Part shown: in pieces, positions 26,694 to 36,315 of the stretch
Layout of the letters: every line of letters starts with the position of its first letter
Position numbering within the stretch: position 1 is the stretch's first letter
From: Paragemmobacter ruber
GTDB lineage: Bacteria; Pseudomonadota; Alphaproteobacteria; Rhodobacterales; Rhodobacteraceae
Assembly: GCF_009908315.1 (NCBI RefSeq)
Contig: NZ_JAAATW010000002.1
Span: forward strand, 124,001-188,000
Direction of reading: 5' to 3'
DNA length: 64,000 nt
Notes under the pieces: model-generated
The model's input: only the letters and a program-made list of their open reading frames with translations
Databases searched by the model: none
What the model was told of the DNA's origin: nothing
Program-made: the position numbers and the translations under genes

Positions 26694-29365
26694 CATCTGA
26701 CGCCGATCTTCGCCCTTCTCCCGAAGCTCTTCTCTCGCAGGCCGCGCGGGAGGGGCGGGGTCGGCTGAAGGTTTTTCTCGGCGCGGCGCCGGGTGTGGGC
26801 AAGACATGGGCCATGCTGGACGATGCCCATCGCGAAGCGGCCCGGGGCCGCGATGTGGTGGCGGCCCTGATCGAAACCCATGGCCGGGCCGAGACGCAGG
26901 CCAAGCTGGCGGGGCTGACGCAACTGCCGCGCCGGCCCGTGATCTATCAGGGCCGCGTGCTGACCGAGATGGACCTTGATGGCCTTCTGGCGCGCAAGCC
27001 CGACCTCGCGCTGATCGACGAGTTGGCCCATACCAATGCCGATGGCAGCCGCCACGAGAAGCGCTGGCAGGATGTCGAGGAGGTGCTGGCGGCGGGGATC
27101 GACGTCTATACCACGCTGAACATCCAGCATATCGAGACGCTGAACGAGACGGTGGCGCGCATCACCGGGGTGCGGGTGCGCGAGACAGTGCCGGATGGCG
27201 CGCTGGAGATGGCCGATGAGATCGAACTGATCGACCTGCCGCCCGATGAATTGGTGGAGCGTCTGAAACAGGGCAAGGTCTATCCGGCCGATCAGGCAGC
27301 GCGGGCGCTGTCATCGTTCTTTGTGAAGGGCAATCTGACGGCGCTGCGCGAATTGGCCATGCGGACGGCGGCCGACCGTGTGGATGCGCAATTGCGCGAA
27401 CATATGGCCGCCAATGCCATTGCGGGACCATGGCCCACGCAGGAGCGCGTTCTGGTCTGCATCAACGAAAGCCCCGCCGCGCGCGAGGCGATCCGCGTGG
27501 CCAAGCGCAGCGCGGATCGGTCGCGGGCGGAATGGATCGCGCTGAATGTGGCGCAGGCGCGGGGCGAACGTCTGCCCGAGGCCGAGAAGGACCGGCTGGC
27601 GGGCAGTCTGCGCCTTGCCGAGCGGCTGGGGGCCGAGCTTGCCACGCTGGAGGCCGAGCATGACGTGGCCAAGGCCATCCTTGCCTTTGCGCGGGACAGG
27701 AATGTGCGGCGCATCGTGATCGGCCGTCCGCGCCCGCGCCCGTTCTGGGCGCGGATCGCGGGCGAGGATGTGGCGCGCGATATCCTGCGGGAGGCGGGAT
27801 CTTTCGAGGTGACGGTCGCATCGGAGCCTGATGAGAAGCCGTCGCGCCTGCGCCTTGGGCTGCCCGGGCTGGGCGCCGAGCCGCGCGCCTGGGGCGAGGC
27901 GGTGCTGGCGGTGGCGCTGGCGTCGGCCTGTTCCTGGGGGGCTGAGCAGCTTTTCCCGGTGGCGAGCCTGAGCGTGATCTACATGACGGCGGTGGTCGTG
28001 GTGGCCAGCCGCCGGGGCCTTGGCCCGGCCCTTGCGACGGCGGTGCTGGGCTTTCTGGCGTATAACTTCCTGTTCACCCATCCCCGCTATACGTTCAACG
28101 TATCGCGTCAGGGGGAGTTGCTGACGCTGGGGCTGTTTCTGGCCGCGTCGCTGGTGACGGGCAATCTTGCGGCGCGTCTGCGCGCGCGGGTGGAGGCGCA
28201 GGCCGCCATCGCGGACCGCACCAACAAGCTGTATGATTTCAGCCGCCGCGTGGCGGCGGCGGCGACGGCGGATGATGTTGTCTGGGCGTCGGTCAGCCAT
28301 GTGGCGACGACCCTGCGCTGCGAGGCGCTGCTTCTGATGCCGCGCGGGGGGGCGTTGCAGGTGGTGGGTGGTTTTCCCCCGGAGGACCGGCTGGAGGTGC
28401 GGGACAAATCCGCCGCGCAATTTGCCTGGGACAAGGGCGAGGTGGCGGGGCGCGGATCGGATACGCTGCCCATGGCGCGGTGGTTCTTTCTGCCCTTGAT
28501 CGCGGGGGAGCGGCGGCTGGGTGTCCTTGGCATCGCCTATGCGGATGACCGCCTGCTGGCGCGGACCGACCGGCGGCTGCTGGATGCGCTGATAGACCAG
28601 ATCGCGCTGGCGCTGGAACGGCTGCGCCTGACCGAGGATCTGGCGGCGACGCAGCTTGCCAGCGAGACCGAGCGCTTGCGCGCGGCGCTCTTGAATTCGG
28701 TGAGCCATGATCTGCGCACCCCGCTGGTCACGATCATCGGCGCGGCGGGCCATCTGGTGGAGGGTGACCTGCCCGCGGCAGCGCGGCGCGATCTGGCCGA
28801 AAACATCCGCGACGAGGGCGAAAGGCTGGATCGCTATGTGCAGAACCTGCTCGACATGACGCGGCTGGGCCATGGCGCGCTGAAGCCGCGTCTGGTGGCG
28901 CTGGATGTGGCGGAACTGATCGGGGGGGCGCGGGCGCGGATGAAGGGGGTGCTGCGGGATCATCGGCTGCGGGTGGAGCTGGCGCCGGACCTGCCGCTGG
29001 CCAGTGCCGATGCGGTGCTGATGGAACAGGTGCTTGTCAACATCCTGGACAATGCGGCCAAATATGCGCCGGAGGGCAGTGAGATCGTGCTGCAGGCCGT
29101 GCAGAGGGGCGGGATGATCGACATTTCGGTGACGGATCAGGGGCCGGGCATTCCGGAGGCCGATCTGACGCGCGTCTTCGGCATGTTCTATCGGGTGGCG
29201 GGGGGCGACCGGCAGCGCGCGGGCACGGGGCTGGGTCTGGCGATCTGCAAGGGGTTGGTGGAGGCAATGGGCGGCGCGATCCGCGCCGAGGCGGGGGCGC
29301 CGGATGGCAGCGGGACGCGGATCGTGGTGTCGTTGCCGATGGATGCCCCGGGGAGGGTGGCATGA
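26690..29365 (+). CDS. kdpD: Sensor histidine kinase KdpD
   Basis: 891-aa membrane kinase sensing potassium or turgor. Domains in order: the KdpD N-terminal domain with Walker A GAAPGVGKTWAMLDDAHREA (from about residue 30), a universal-stress-like domain (ERVLVCINESPAAREAIRVAKRS), four membrane helices around residues 400-510, a GAF-like domain (560-690), HisKA with the phosphorylated His in NSVSHDLRTPLVTIIGA, and HATPase (NILDNAAKYAPEGSEI, GPGIPE, GTGLGLAICKG). It is coupled to kdpC and kdpE by ATGA overlaps. Confidence 0.96.
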   Translation: MTSDADLRPSPEALLSQAAREGRGRLKVFLGAAPGVGKTWAMLDDAHREAARGRDVVAALIETHGRAETQAKLAGLTQLPRRPVIYQGRVLTEMDLDGLLARKPDLALIDELAHTNADGSRHEKRWQDVEEVLAAGIDVYTTLNIQHIETLNETVARITGVRVRETVPDGALEMADEIELIDLPPDELVERLKQGKVYPADQAARALSSFFVKGNLTALRELAMRTAADRVDAQLREHMAANAIAGPWPTQERVLVCINESPAAREAIRVAKRSADRSRAEWIALNVAQARGERLPEAEKDRLAGSLRLAERLGAELATLEAEHDVAKAILAFARDRNVRRIVIGRPRPRPFWARIAGEDVARDILREAGSFEVTVASEPDEKPSRLRLGLPGLGAEPRAWGEAVLAVALASACSWGAEQLFPVASLSVIYMTAVVVVASRRGLGPALATAVLGFLAYNFLFTHPRYTFNVSRQGELLTLGLFLAASLVTGNLAARLRARVEAQAAIADRTNKLYDFSRRVAAAATADDVVWASVSHVATTLRCEALLLMPRGGALQVVGGFPPEDRLEVRDKSAAQFAWDKGEVAGRGSDTLPMARWFFLPLIAGERRLGVLGIAYADDRLLARTDRRLLDALIDQIALALERLRLTEDLAATQLASETERLRAALLNSVSHDLRTPLVTIIGAAGHLVEGDLPAAARRDLAENIRDEGERLDRYVQNLLDMTRLGHGALKPRLVALDVAELIGGARARMKGVLRDHRLRVELAPDLPLASADAVLMEQVLVNILDNAAKYAPEGSEIVLQAVQRGGMIDISVTDQGPGIPEADLTRVFGMFYRVAGGDRQRAGTGLGLAICKGLVEAMGGAIRAEAGAPDGSGTRIVVSLPMDAPGRVA

Positions 29366-30057
29366 GTGTGGGGGCGCGCATCCTTGTGATCGACGACGAG
29401 GCGCCGATCCGCCGTTTCCTGCGGGTGGCGCTGGTGGCCGAGGGGCATGAGGTGATCGAGGCGGGCAGCGCGCGGGACGGTCTGGCGCTGGCCGCGCGCG
29501 AGGCGCCGGGGCTGATCGTGCTGGATCTGGGGCTGCCGGATGCGGACGGGCTGTCGGTGCTGCGGGATCTGCGTGGCTGGACGCAGGTGCCTGTGCTGAT
29601 CCTGTCGGTGCGGGCCGATGAGGCGGGCAAGGTGGAGGCGCTGGATGCAGGCGCGCAGGATTACGTGGTCAAGCCCTTTGGGATGAAGGAGTTTCTGGCC
29701 CGGGTGCGGGGCCTGTTGCGCGACCGTCTGGCCGAGATCGTGCCATCGGTTCTGACCATCGGGCCGCTGCGGATTGATGCGGCGGATCATACCGCGGCGC
29801 TGGACGGGCAGGCGCTGCATCTGACGCGGCGGGAGTTCGATCTGCTGTGGATGCTGGCCAGCCATCGTGGGCGGCTGGTGACGCAGGAGATGATCCTGAA
29901 GGCGATCTGGGGACCGGCCCATGTGGACGACAGCCAGTATCTGCGGGTCTATGTCCGGCAGTTGCGCCAGAAGCTGGGGGATGACGCCGCCAACCCGCGC
30001 TTCATCGCGACGGAACCGGGGATCGGGTATCGCTTCCTTGACGGGGCGGAACGCTGA
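29362..30057 (+). CDS. kdpE: Response regulator KdpE
   Basis: 231-aa OmpR-family regulator of the kdp promoter. The start is the ATG at 29362, overlapping the kdpD stop. The receiver domain has the acidic pair in ILVIDDEAPIRR, the phospho-acceptor Asp in LIVLDLGLPDADGL and the Lys in DYVVKPFGMKEFLARV. The C-terminal winged helix has LTRREFDLLWMLASHRGRLVTQEMILKAIWG and LRVYVRQLRQKLGDDA. It ends with the usual EPGIGYRF. Confidence 0.95.
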   Translation: MSVGARILVIDDEAPIRRFLRVALVAEGHEVIEAGSARDGLALAAREAPGLIVLDLGLPDADGLSVLRDLRGWTQVPVLILSVRADEAGKVEALDAGAQDYVVKPFGMKEFLARVRGLLRDRLAEIVPSVLTIGPLRIDAADHTAALDGQALHLTRREFDLLWMLASHRGRLVTQEMILKAIWGPAHVDDSQYLRVYVRQLRQKLGDDAANPRFIATEPGIGYRFLDGAER

Positions 30058-30091
30058 GGCGGATGCGGCAGGCGCCGCCCGGGGGCGGCCG

Positions 30092-30442
30092 TCAGATCAG
30101 CGCGATGCGTTCGCGTTGCGACGGGTCGGGATAGGGGCGGTAGAGCCCGATCTCGACCGTGTCGATCATCGCGTGCATCTTTTCGTAAAGCTCCACCGCA
30201 TCGGCATCGGCATCGGCGAGCGCGGTGAAGGCGGCGTCGAGGGCGGCCATGCCTTCGATTTCGATTTCGAGGATGAAATCGGTATGGCGCCCGGAGGCGA
30301 GGCCGAACTTGCGGCGCATGAGCCGCCAGCCCGAGACAAGCTGCAGGCGGTTGAGGTGATCGAGCCAGAGACCGGCCGCATGGGCGAAGGACAGGGCGCG
30401 GGCTTCCGGGCGCAGTTCGATCAGGCAGTGATAGACGTTCAC
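30092..30442 (-). CDS. DUF6614 family protein
   Basis: 116 aa from a GTG at 30442 (VNVYHCLIELRPEARALSF), chosen because GGAAGGAGG lies five bases upstream. It reads as a single ferredoxin-like alpha/beta domain, with RLMRRKFGLASGRHTDFILEIEIE, then YEKMHAMIDTVEIGLYRPYP. I recall this family from Rhodobacterales with no known function. It converges on kdpE with a 34-base gap. Confidence 0.75.
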   Translation of the reverse strand: MNVYHCLIELRPEARALSFAHAAGLWLDHLNRLQLVSGWRLMRRKFGLASGRHTDFILEIEIEGMAALDAAFTALADADADAVELYEKMHAMIDTVEIGLYRPYPDPSQRERIALI

Positions 30443-30590
30443 GGTATCCTCCTTCCGTGATCCCGGTCCGGGACTGTGAGTCTGGGACGGTGCGCCGCAT
30501 CCTGCGGGCTTGCCACTTTCCATCCTGTTAAGACGGCTGCGACGGCCCTTCGCTTAGGGCGGGCGGGGTGAACCCCGCCGGGCCGGCAGG

Positions 30591-31676
30591 TCAGGGGATG
30601 GCGGCGATGGTCAGGAAGGCGAAGAAGATCACGAGGTGGATGCCACCTTGCAGGATGGTCGTGCGTCCCGTCGCCAGCGTGAGGGTCGCCATGAAGAGCG
30701 ACAGGACGAGGAGGACGATATGTTCGGCCTCGAGCCCGAGGATGAGGGTCTGGCCCAGCATCAGCGACAGGATGGCGACGGTTGGGATGGTCAGGCAGAG
30801 GCTGGCCAGCGCAGAGCCGAGGGCGAGGTTCATGCTGGTTTGCAGCCGGTTCGCACGCGCGGCCCGGACCGAGGCCAGCGCTTCGGGCAGGAGCACGATC
30901 AGCGCGATGATGACGCCGATCAGGGCTTCGGGCAGGCCGAGATGCGCGATGCCCTCTTCCACCGGGTGGGCCAGCACCTCGGCCAGAAGGACCACGGCCA
31001 GAAGGGAGAGGGGCAGCAGCAGGAGCGCGATCAGAAAGCTGCGGCGATCCGGGGGGGTGTGGTCGTCGTGGTCATCCTCGGCGTCGCGGAACGCCTCTTT
31101 GTGGCGGATCGTCTGGACGTAGAGGAACAGGCCGTAAAGGGCGAGGGAGACCGTGGCGACAAAGATCAGCTGTTTGGGCGCATAGACCGGCCCGGGGGTC
31201 GTGGTCGTGTAATTCGGCAGAACGAGGCCGAGCACCGCCAGCGTGCCCAGAACGCCCAAGGCCTTGATCGCGCCGCGCGCCTGAAAGCCCGGTTCGTGGA
31301 AGCGCAGGCCCCCGATCAGCAGGCAAAGCCCGACGATGCCGTTCAGCACGATCATGATCGCGGCAAAGACGGTGTCGCGGGCGACGCTGCTTTCGGCATC
31401 GGGCGAGGACAGCAGCATCGAGACGATCAGCGAGACTTCGATCACGGTGACGGACAGGGCCAGCACGATGGAGCCGAAGGGTTGGCCGATGCGGTGGGCG
31501 ACCGTTTCGGCATGGTGCACAGCGGCAAAGACCGCCGCGAAGAGCGCGGGAATGGCGACGAGAAAGAAGACGGCAGGCACGGCGCCATGCAGCACGACAA
31601 GGCCAAGCGCGGCGAGAGAGAGGGCAAGCGCGGGCGCGGCCCATGACCACCAAGGCGTGACGGGGGCGGGGGTCAT
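30591..31676 (-). CDS. Calcium/sodium:proton antiporter, ChaA/CAX family
   Basis: 361 aa from the ATG at 31676 (MTPAPVTPWWSWAAPALAL), with about eleven helices. The two CAX repeats carry the acidic ion-binding motifs: SIVLALSVTVIEVSLIVSML near residue 70 and GVIIALIVLLPEALASVRAA near residue 240. A His/Asp-rich cytoplasmic loop (DAEDDHDDHTPPDRR) lies between the halves. It is probably an inner-membrane Ca2+(Na+/K+)/H+ exchanger; lying beside kdp, it would add to cation balance. The exact ion is not readable. Confidence 0.88.
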   Translation of the reverse strand: MTPAPVTPWWSWAAPALALSLAALGLVVLHGAVPAVFFLVAIPALFAAVFAAVHHAETVAHRIGQPFGSIVLALSVTVIEVSLIVSMLLSSPDAESSVARDTVFAAIMIVLNGIVGLCLLIGGLRFHEPGFQARGAIKALGVLGTLAVLGLVLPNYTTTTPGPVYAPKQLIFVATVSLALYGLFLYVQTIRHKEAFRDAEDDHDDHTPPDRRSFLIALLLLPLSLLAVVLLAEVLAHPVEEGIAHLGLPEALIGVIIALIVLLPEALASVRAARANRLQTSMNLALGSALASLCLTIPTVAILSLMLGQTLILGLEAEHIVLLVLSLFMATLTLATGRTTILQGGIHLVIFFAFLTIAAIP

Positions 31677-32063
31677 GGATGGGGATGCTTTCTGGTCAAG
31701 GGTAAGACTGGGGAGAGACTGGGGTGAGACTGCCGATCTGCGCAGGCCCATGATCGCGTGACAGGGACCGGCTGGCAAGTCTGGGACGTGGGCAAGTCTG
31801 GGATGTCGGGGCGGGGGCGCGGCGCGGCCTTGCCCGCTGTGCCGGGGGCGGGGCGGGTGGGGTGGAGGTCACGCGGCCTGCGGCCCGCCCATTGCTTGGC
31901 GCTTGTTTTCCTGCGTCCGAGCGACTATAGGCCCCCCATCCTGATGGCGGAGTCGCGGTCTGTCCGGTTTTCCGGGACCGGCGCGGTTTTTCCCGCAGGG
32001 TGAGCCAAAGACCGGCGGAGCCAACCGCATGGCCAGAAAACCATGACAAAGGACGAACTGCAT
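31677..32063. other. Gap between the antiporter gene and rpsA, with tandem repeats
   Basis: No gene was seen. Two imperfect tandem repeats are present: AGACTGGGG(A/T)G at 31705-31726, two copies plus a partial third, and a 17-base unit GGCAAGTCTGGGA(C/T)GT(G/C) at 31774-31807, two copies. The repeats share the AGACT/AGTCT core in opposite orientation. The rpsA promoter candidate lies downstream. Confidence 0.55.
31903..31930 (+). promoter_or_regulatory. Candidate housekeeping promoter of rpsA
   Basis: TTGTTT (31903-31908), 16 bp, CTATAG (31925-31930). It would give a leader of about 130 bases before the rpsA start. Both boxes are imperfect. Confidence 0.45.
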
Positions 32064-33743
32064 ATGTGCGCGAAAAACGCTATGGAAGAATTCGAAGCTC
32101 TTCTGAAGGAGAGCTTCGAGATTGACACCCCCGAAGAGGGCACGGTTGTCAAAGGCAAGGTCATCGCCATCGAGGCGGGCCAGGCCATCATCGATGTCGG
32201 CTACAAGATGGAAGGCCGCATCGACCTGAAGGAATTCGCCAACCCCGGTGAACAGCCCAACATCAATGTGGGCGACGAGGTTGAGGTCTATCTGGACCGC
32301 GTGGAAAATGCCCGCGGCGAAGCGCAGATCAGCCGCGAGAAGGCCCGCCGCGAAGAGGCGTGGGACCGTCTGGAGAAGGCCTATGCGTCCGAGACCCGCG
32401 TCGAAGGCGCGATCTTCGGCCGTGTCAAAGGCGGCTTCACCGTCGATCTGGGTGGTGCTGTGGCGTTCCTGCCCGGTTCGCAGGTGGACGTGCGCCCCGT
32501 GCGCGATGCAGGCCCGCTGATGGGCATGAAGCAGCCCTTCCAGATCCTGAAGATGGACCGTCGCCGCGGCAATATCGTCGTGTCGCGCCGCGCCATTCTG
32601 GAAGAGAGCCGCGCCGAGCAGCGCGCCGAAGTGATCGGCAACCTGTCGGAAGGCCAGACCATCGACGGCGTGGTGAAGAACATCACCGAATACGGCGCCT
32701 TCGTTGACCTTGGCGGCGTGGACGGCCTGCTGCACGTGACCGACATGGCCTGGCGCCGGGTGAACCACCCGAGCGAGATCCTGTCGATCGGCGAGACGAT
32801 CAAGGTGCAGGTCATCAAGATCAACAAGGACACCCACCGCATCAGCCTTGGCATGAAGCAGCTGCAGGCCGATCCGTGGGATGCCGTGGAGCGCGCCTAT
32901 CCGCTGGGTTCGGTGCACAAGGGCCGCGTGACCAACATCACCGATTACGGCGCCTTCGTGGAGCTGGAAGCCGGTGTCGAAGGTCTGGTCCATGTTTCGG
33001 AAATGAGCTGGACCAAGAAGAACGTGCATCCCGGCAAGATCGTTTCCACCTCGCAGGAGGTGGATGTCATGGTGCTGGAGATCGACAGCGCCAAGCGCCG
33101 TGTGTCGCTGGGCCTGAAGCAGACGATGCGCAATCCGTGGGAAGTGTTCGCGGAAACTCATCCCGTGGGGTCGACGATCGAGGGCGAAGTCAAGAACATC
33201 ACCGAATTCGGTCTGTTCGTGGGCCTCGACAACGACATCGACGGCATGGTGCACCTGTCGGACCTGTCGTGGGATCAGCGCGGCGAGGATGCCATCCAGA
33301 ACTACCGCAAGGGCGACACGGTTCAGGCCGCGGTCACCGAGGTGGACGTGGAGAAGGAGCGTATCTCGCTGTCGATCAAGGCGCTGGGTGATGACACCTT
33401 CACCGATGCGGTGGATGGCGTGAAGCGCGGGTCGGTCATCACCGTGACGGTGACGGCGATCGAGGAAGGCGGGATCGAGGTGGAGTATAACGGCGCCAAG
33501 TCGTTCATCCGCCGGTCGGACCTGTCGCGCGACCGTGCCGACCAGCGCCCCGAGCGGTTCCAGGTGGGTGACCACGTGGATGTGCGCGTGACCAACATCG
33601 ACCCCAAGACCCGCCGTCTGGGCCTGTCGATCAAGGCGCGCGAGATCGCCGAAGAGAAGGAAGCCGTGGAACAGTACGGTTCGTCCGATTCGGGCGCGTC
33701 GCTGGGGGATATCCTTGGCGCGGCGCTGAAGGGCGGCAACTGA
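32064..33743 (+). CDS. rpsA: 30S ribosomal protein S1
   Basis: 559 aa. I prefer the ATG at 32064 ([19 protein letters not shown]) because AAGGAC lies nine bases upstream and relatives start [12 protein letters not shown]; an ATG at 32043 is in frame. Six S1 RNA-binding repeats are visible, for example [57 protein letters not shown] and [29 protein letters not shown]. The protein binds mRNA on the small subunit. In many alphaproteobacteria it directly follows cmk; here about 11 kb of accessory genes separate them. Confidence 0.96.
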   Translation: MCAKNAMEEFEALLKESFEIDTPEEGTVVKGKVIAIEAGQAIIDVGYKMEGRIDLKEFANPGEQPNINVGDEVEVYLDRVENARGEAQISREKARREEAWDRLEKAYASETRVEGAIFGRVKGGFTVDLGGAVAFLPGSQVDVRPVRDAGPLMGMKQPFQILKMDRRRGNIVVSRRAILEESRAEQRAEVIGNLSEGQTIDGVVKNITEYGAFVDLGGVDGLLHVTDMAWRRVNHPSEILSIGETIKVQVIKINKDTHRISLGMKQLQADPWDAVERAYPLGSVHKGRVTNITDYGAFVELEAGVEGLVHVSEMSWTKKNVHPGKIVSTSQEVDVMVLEIDSAKRRVSLGLKQTMRNPWEVFAETHPVGSTIEGEVKNITEFGLFVGLDNDIDGMVHLSDLSWDQRGEDAIQNYRKGDTVQAAVTEVDVEKERISLSIKALGDDTFTDAVDGVKRGSVITVTVTAIEEGGIEVEYNGAKSFIRRSDLSRDRADQRPERFQVGDHVDVRVTNIDPKTRRLGLSIKAREIAEEKEAVEQYGSSDSGASLGDILGAALKGGN

Positions 33744-33766
33744 GCCATCCTGTCTGAACCTGGTGA

Positions 33767-33794
33767 AAGGCCCCGCCTCCGTGCGGGGCCTTTT
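33767..33794 (+). terminator. Rho-independent terminator of rpsA
   Basis: AAGGCCCCGC (33767-33776) pairs with GCGGGGCCTT (33783-33792), then TT. Confidence 0.85.
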
Positions 33795-33857
33795 GCCATT
33801 CGCGGTGGCGGTCGCGCCGCAGCGCGGGGCGGTTTGGCGGTGTGGCGCGCGTTTTCG

Positions 33858-33885
33858 TTGTGCGCTTGGTTTTTTTGCCTATAGT
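33858..33885 (+). promoter_or_regulatory. Candidate promoter of ihfB
   Basis: TTGTGC (33858-33863), 16 bp, TATAGT (33880-33885), ahead of the ihfB ATG at 33940 and after the rpsA terminator. The intervening T-rich spacer is unusual for this GC-rich DNA. Confidence 0.5.
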
Positions 33886-33939
33886 CCAATCCAAACAACA
33901 GCGTGGCGACCGATCAACGGCACCACAGGGGGGACTTGG

Positions 33940-34224
33940 ATGATCCGTTCGGAACTGATCCAGAAGATCGCGGATGAAAACCCGCATCTCACGCAGCGGC
34001 ATGTGGAGCGGATCGTGAACACGGTCTTTGAGGAAATCATCGAGGCGCTGGCCAAGGGTGACCGGGTGGAGCTGCGCGGATTTGGCGCATTTTCGGTGAA
34101 GGCGCGCGATGCGCGCGTGGGCCGCAACCCGCGGACGGGTGAGGCGGTGAAGGTCGATGACAAGAAGGTGCCGTTCTTCAAGACCGGCAAGCTGCTGCGC
34201 GACCGGCTGAACGGCAAGGGCTGA
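33940..34224 (+). CDS. ihfB: Integration host factor subunit beta
   Basis: 94-aa DNA-bending protein from the ATG at 33940. It is HU/IHF family throughout: [30 protein letters not shown], then the beta-arm [31 protein letters not shown], with the conserved RNPRTGE tip. It pairs with IhfA, not in this window. The rpsA-ihfB order is conserved in the class. Confidence 0.96.
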   Translation: MIRSELIQKIADENPHLTQRHVERIVNTVFEEIIEALAKGDRVELRGFGAFSVKARDARVGRNPRTGEAVKVDDKKVPFFKTGKLLRDRLNGKG

Positions 34225-34309
34225 GGTTTTCCGCCGGTTACGCCGTCCCGTCCCTTGCGCGCACGGGTGGGGGGCGCGATAGTCGGGCGTGATCCGAGGG
34301 GGATGCCCG

Positions 34310-34672
34310 ATGCTGCGCTATCTTCGCTATGCTTTCATCGCCATGCTTCTGGTGCTGCTGTTGACGGTGGCGCTGGCCAACCGCACGGTGGTGCCGGTGC
34401 GGTTCCTGCCCGAGGATGTGGGGGCGCTGTTCGGCGTGAACTGGCAGATGGAACTGCCGCTGTTCCTGGTGATGCTGGGCGGTGTGGTGGCGGGCGTGCT
34501 GATCGGGTTCACCTGGGAATGGCTGCGCGAGCACAAGTATCGCCGCACCGCGAGCCAGCGGGGCAAGGAACTGGCCCGGCTGGAGCGCGAGATCGAGGTG
34601 ATGCGCGATTCGACGAGCGTGCCGAAGGACGAGATCCTGACGCTGATCGAAAAGCCGCGGAAAGCGGGCTGA
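34310..34672 (+). CDS. LapA-domain membrane protein (DUF1049)
   Basis: 120 aa from the ATG at 34310. Two hydrophobic helices (FIAMLLVLLLTVALANRTVV and LPLFLVMLGGVVAGVLIGF) are followed by a charged, coiled C-terminal tail (RGKELARLEREIEVMRD). This is the LapA/DUF1049 pattern, found next to ihfB in many proteobacteria. It is a likely inner-membrane protein linked to envelope or LPS assembly; no precise role is established. It lies four bases before trpF. Confidence 0.85.
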   Translation: MLRYLRYAFIAMLLVLLLTVALANRTVVPVRFLPEDVGALFGVNWQMELPLFLVMLGGVVAGVLIGFTWEWLREHKYRRTASQRGKELARLEREIEVMRDSTSVPKDEILTLIEKPRKAG

Positions 34673-34675
34673 TCC

Positions 34676-35314
34676 ATGGGACAGGTGCGGGTGAAGATCT
34701 GCGGTCTGCGGACCGTGGCGGATGTGGCTGCCGTGGCGGCGGCGGGGGCGGCCTATGCGGGGTTCGTGTTCTTTGAACGGTCTCCGCGGCATCTGAGCGT
34801 GGCGCAGGCGGCGGAACTGGCGCTGGCGGCGCCGGTGGGGCTGGCGAAGGTGGCGCTGGTGGTGGATGCGCCGGATGCGGTGCTGGATGCCATCGTGGAG
34901 GGCGTGCCGCTGGATATGTTGCAGCTGCATGGGCACGAGACGCCGGAGCGGGTGGCAGAGGTGCGCGCGCGCTATGGCCTGCCGGTGATGAAGGCGGTGG
35001 GCGTGGCGGATGAGGGCGATCTGGCGGCGCTGTTTGATTACAGCACGGTGGCGGATCAGATCCTTGTCGATGCGAAGCCCCCCAAGGGGTCGGCGCTGCC
35101 GGGGGGGAACGGGCTTTCCTTCGACTGGCGGCTGGTGGCGCAGCGGCGCTGGCTCAGGCCGTGGATGCTGGCCGGGGGCCTGACGGCCGAGAACGTGGCC
35201 GAGGCGGTGCGCCTGACCAATGCGCGGCAGGTGGATGTGTCGTCGGGGGTGGAAAGCGCGCCCGGACAGAAGGATGCGGGCAAGATCGCGGCCTTTGTCC
35301 GGGCGGCGGGGTGA
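34676..35314 (+). CDS. trpF: Phosphoribosylanthranilate isomerase
   Basis: Third-step enzyme of tryptophan synthesis from anthranilate. 212 aa from the ATG at 34676. TIM-barrel marks: [35 protein letters not shown] with the catalytic Cys near residue 9, [16 protein letters not shown], a catalytic Asp in [23 protein letters not shown], and [13 protein letters not shown] with [19 protein letters not shown]. The expected partner trpB follows, but only after a gene on the other strand. Confidence 0.95.
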   Translation: MGQVRVKICGLRTVADVAAVAAAGAAYAGFVFFERSPRHLSVAQAAELALAAPVGLAKVALVVDAPDAVLDAIVEGVPLDMLQLHGHETPERVAEVRARYGLPVMKAVGVADEGDLAALFDYSTVADQILVDAKPPKGSALPGGNGLSFDWRLVAQRRWLRPWMLAGGLTAENVAEAVRLTNARQVDVSSGVESAPGQKDAGKIAAFVRAAG

Positions 35315-35348
35315 CCCCGGGCGGGAGCGTCCCGGGGTCGGATCGCCC

Positions 35349-36128
35349 TTACATCGCGGGCAGGATCGTCAGGTCGCGGACCGGCTGATCGGTGCCGGTG
35401 ATGGGCAGCGTGCCCGACACGGCGCCGGTGGCGAGGTCAAGGAGGTGCAGACCACCCAGCGCGGCGACATAGGCCGTGTTCGTGCCATCCGCGGTGGTGG
35501 CGACGTCCAGCGCGACCGGGCCTTCCAGCGTGACGCCGAGGCTGCCGATGGTGGCCAGCGTGCCATCATTCGGCGCGGTCTGCTGCAACAGCGCGTTCAG
35601 GCCGGCGTCGATGTCAAACATCGCGGTCTTTTCCGGCTTGCCGTAGCTGTTGGTATAGGCCACGGCCACGACCATCGGGGTGGCGGCGGCGTTGGCATCG
35701 GCGGGATCGAAGTTCAGCATCCCGTCCACGGTCACCTCGCCGGTTTCCATGTTCACGCGGTGGTTCTGGCTGCCCGACATGAAGCGCAGACGGTCCGCGG
35801 CGGGGTTCACGTCCACGATGACGGCGGCGCCTTCGGCGACGTCCAGCATGGTGTTCATCTTGGCGATCTCGGTCGTGGCGCCGGTGGCCGGGTCGATCGT
35901 CACGATGGCCTGCGTGTCGGTCACGCCGATGATGGTGCCGTTGCCGGGACGGTAGTCGATGCCGTGCAGGCGGGTGACGCCCTGTGCCTCGACGCTGCCG
36001 GTGACGGCGCCGGTGGCGGTGTCGATCATCACCAGCGTGCGGTCGCCGGTCAGGCCGAGGGCGGTTTGCGCCTGCGCGGCGCCGGCGGCGGCGGCGGTGA
36101 CGAGAAGGGTGGTCATCAGGGTTTTCAT
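35349..36128 (-). CDS. DUF4394 domain secreted protein
   Basis: 259 aa from the ATG at 36128. The signal peptide ends AQA-QT near residue 21. The rest is a repetitive beta structure, with RTLVMIDTATGAVTGSV, RLHGIDYRPGNGTIIGVTDTQAIVTIDPATGATT and GLHLLDLATGAVSGTL; the repeated D-ATGA- turns suggest a beta-propeller. DUF4394 proteins have no defined function. It lies between trpF and trpB on the opposite strand. Confidence 0.85.
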   Translation of the reverse strand: MKTLMTTLLVTAAAAGAAQAQTALGLTGDRTLVMIDTATGAVTGSVEAQGVTRLHGIDYRPGNGTIIGVTDTQAIVTIDPATGATTEIAKMNTMLDVAEGAAVIVDVNPAADRLRFMSGSQNHRVNMETGEVTVDGMLNFDPADANAAATPMVVAVAYTNSYGKPEKTAMFDIDAGLNALLQQTAPNDGTLATIGSLGVTLEGPVALDVATTADGTNTAYVAALGGLHLLDLATGAVSGTLPITGTDQPVRDLTILPAM

Positions 36129-36224
36129 GGAATCGCTCCTGTCCATAGGTTGCAACGGACGCAGCTACGAAAGGGGCAGGGGCAGGGTTTCAGCGCATGT
36201 GTTCACGAAAGCGTCAGAACGCGC

Positions 36225-36286
36225 GCCCTGTGGCTGCCCCCGGGGATTTCACCCCCGGACCCCCGAGGATATTTGGGCAACGGGGA
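36225..36286 (+). repeat. Composite intergenic repeat, copy 3 (partial)
   Basis: C-run/G-run stretch with GGACCCCCGAGGATATTTGGGCAACGGGG at 36257-36285. The G-run hairpin of the other copies is less regular here. It is about 65 bp from copy 4, which points the other way. Confidence 0.6.
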
Positions 36287-36315
36287 AGCGGCATCATTCG
36301 GAATGGCCTGCATCT

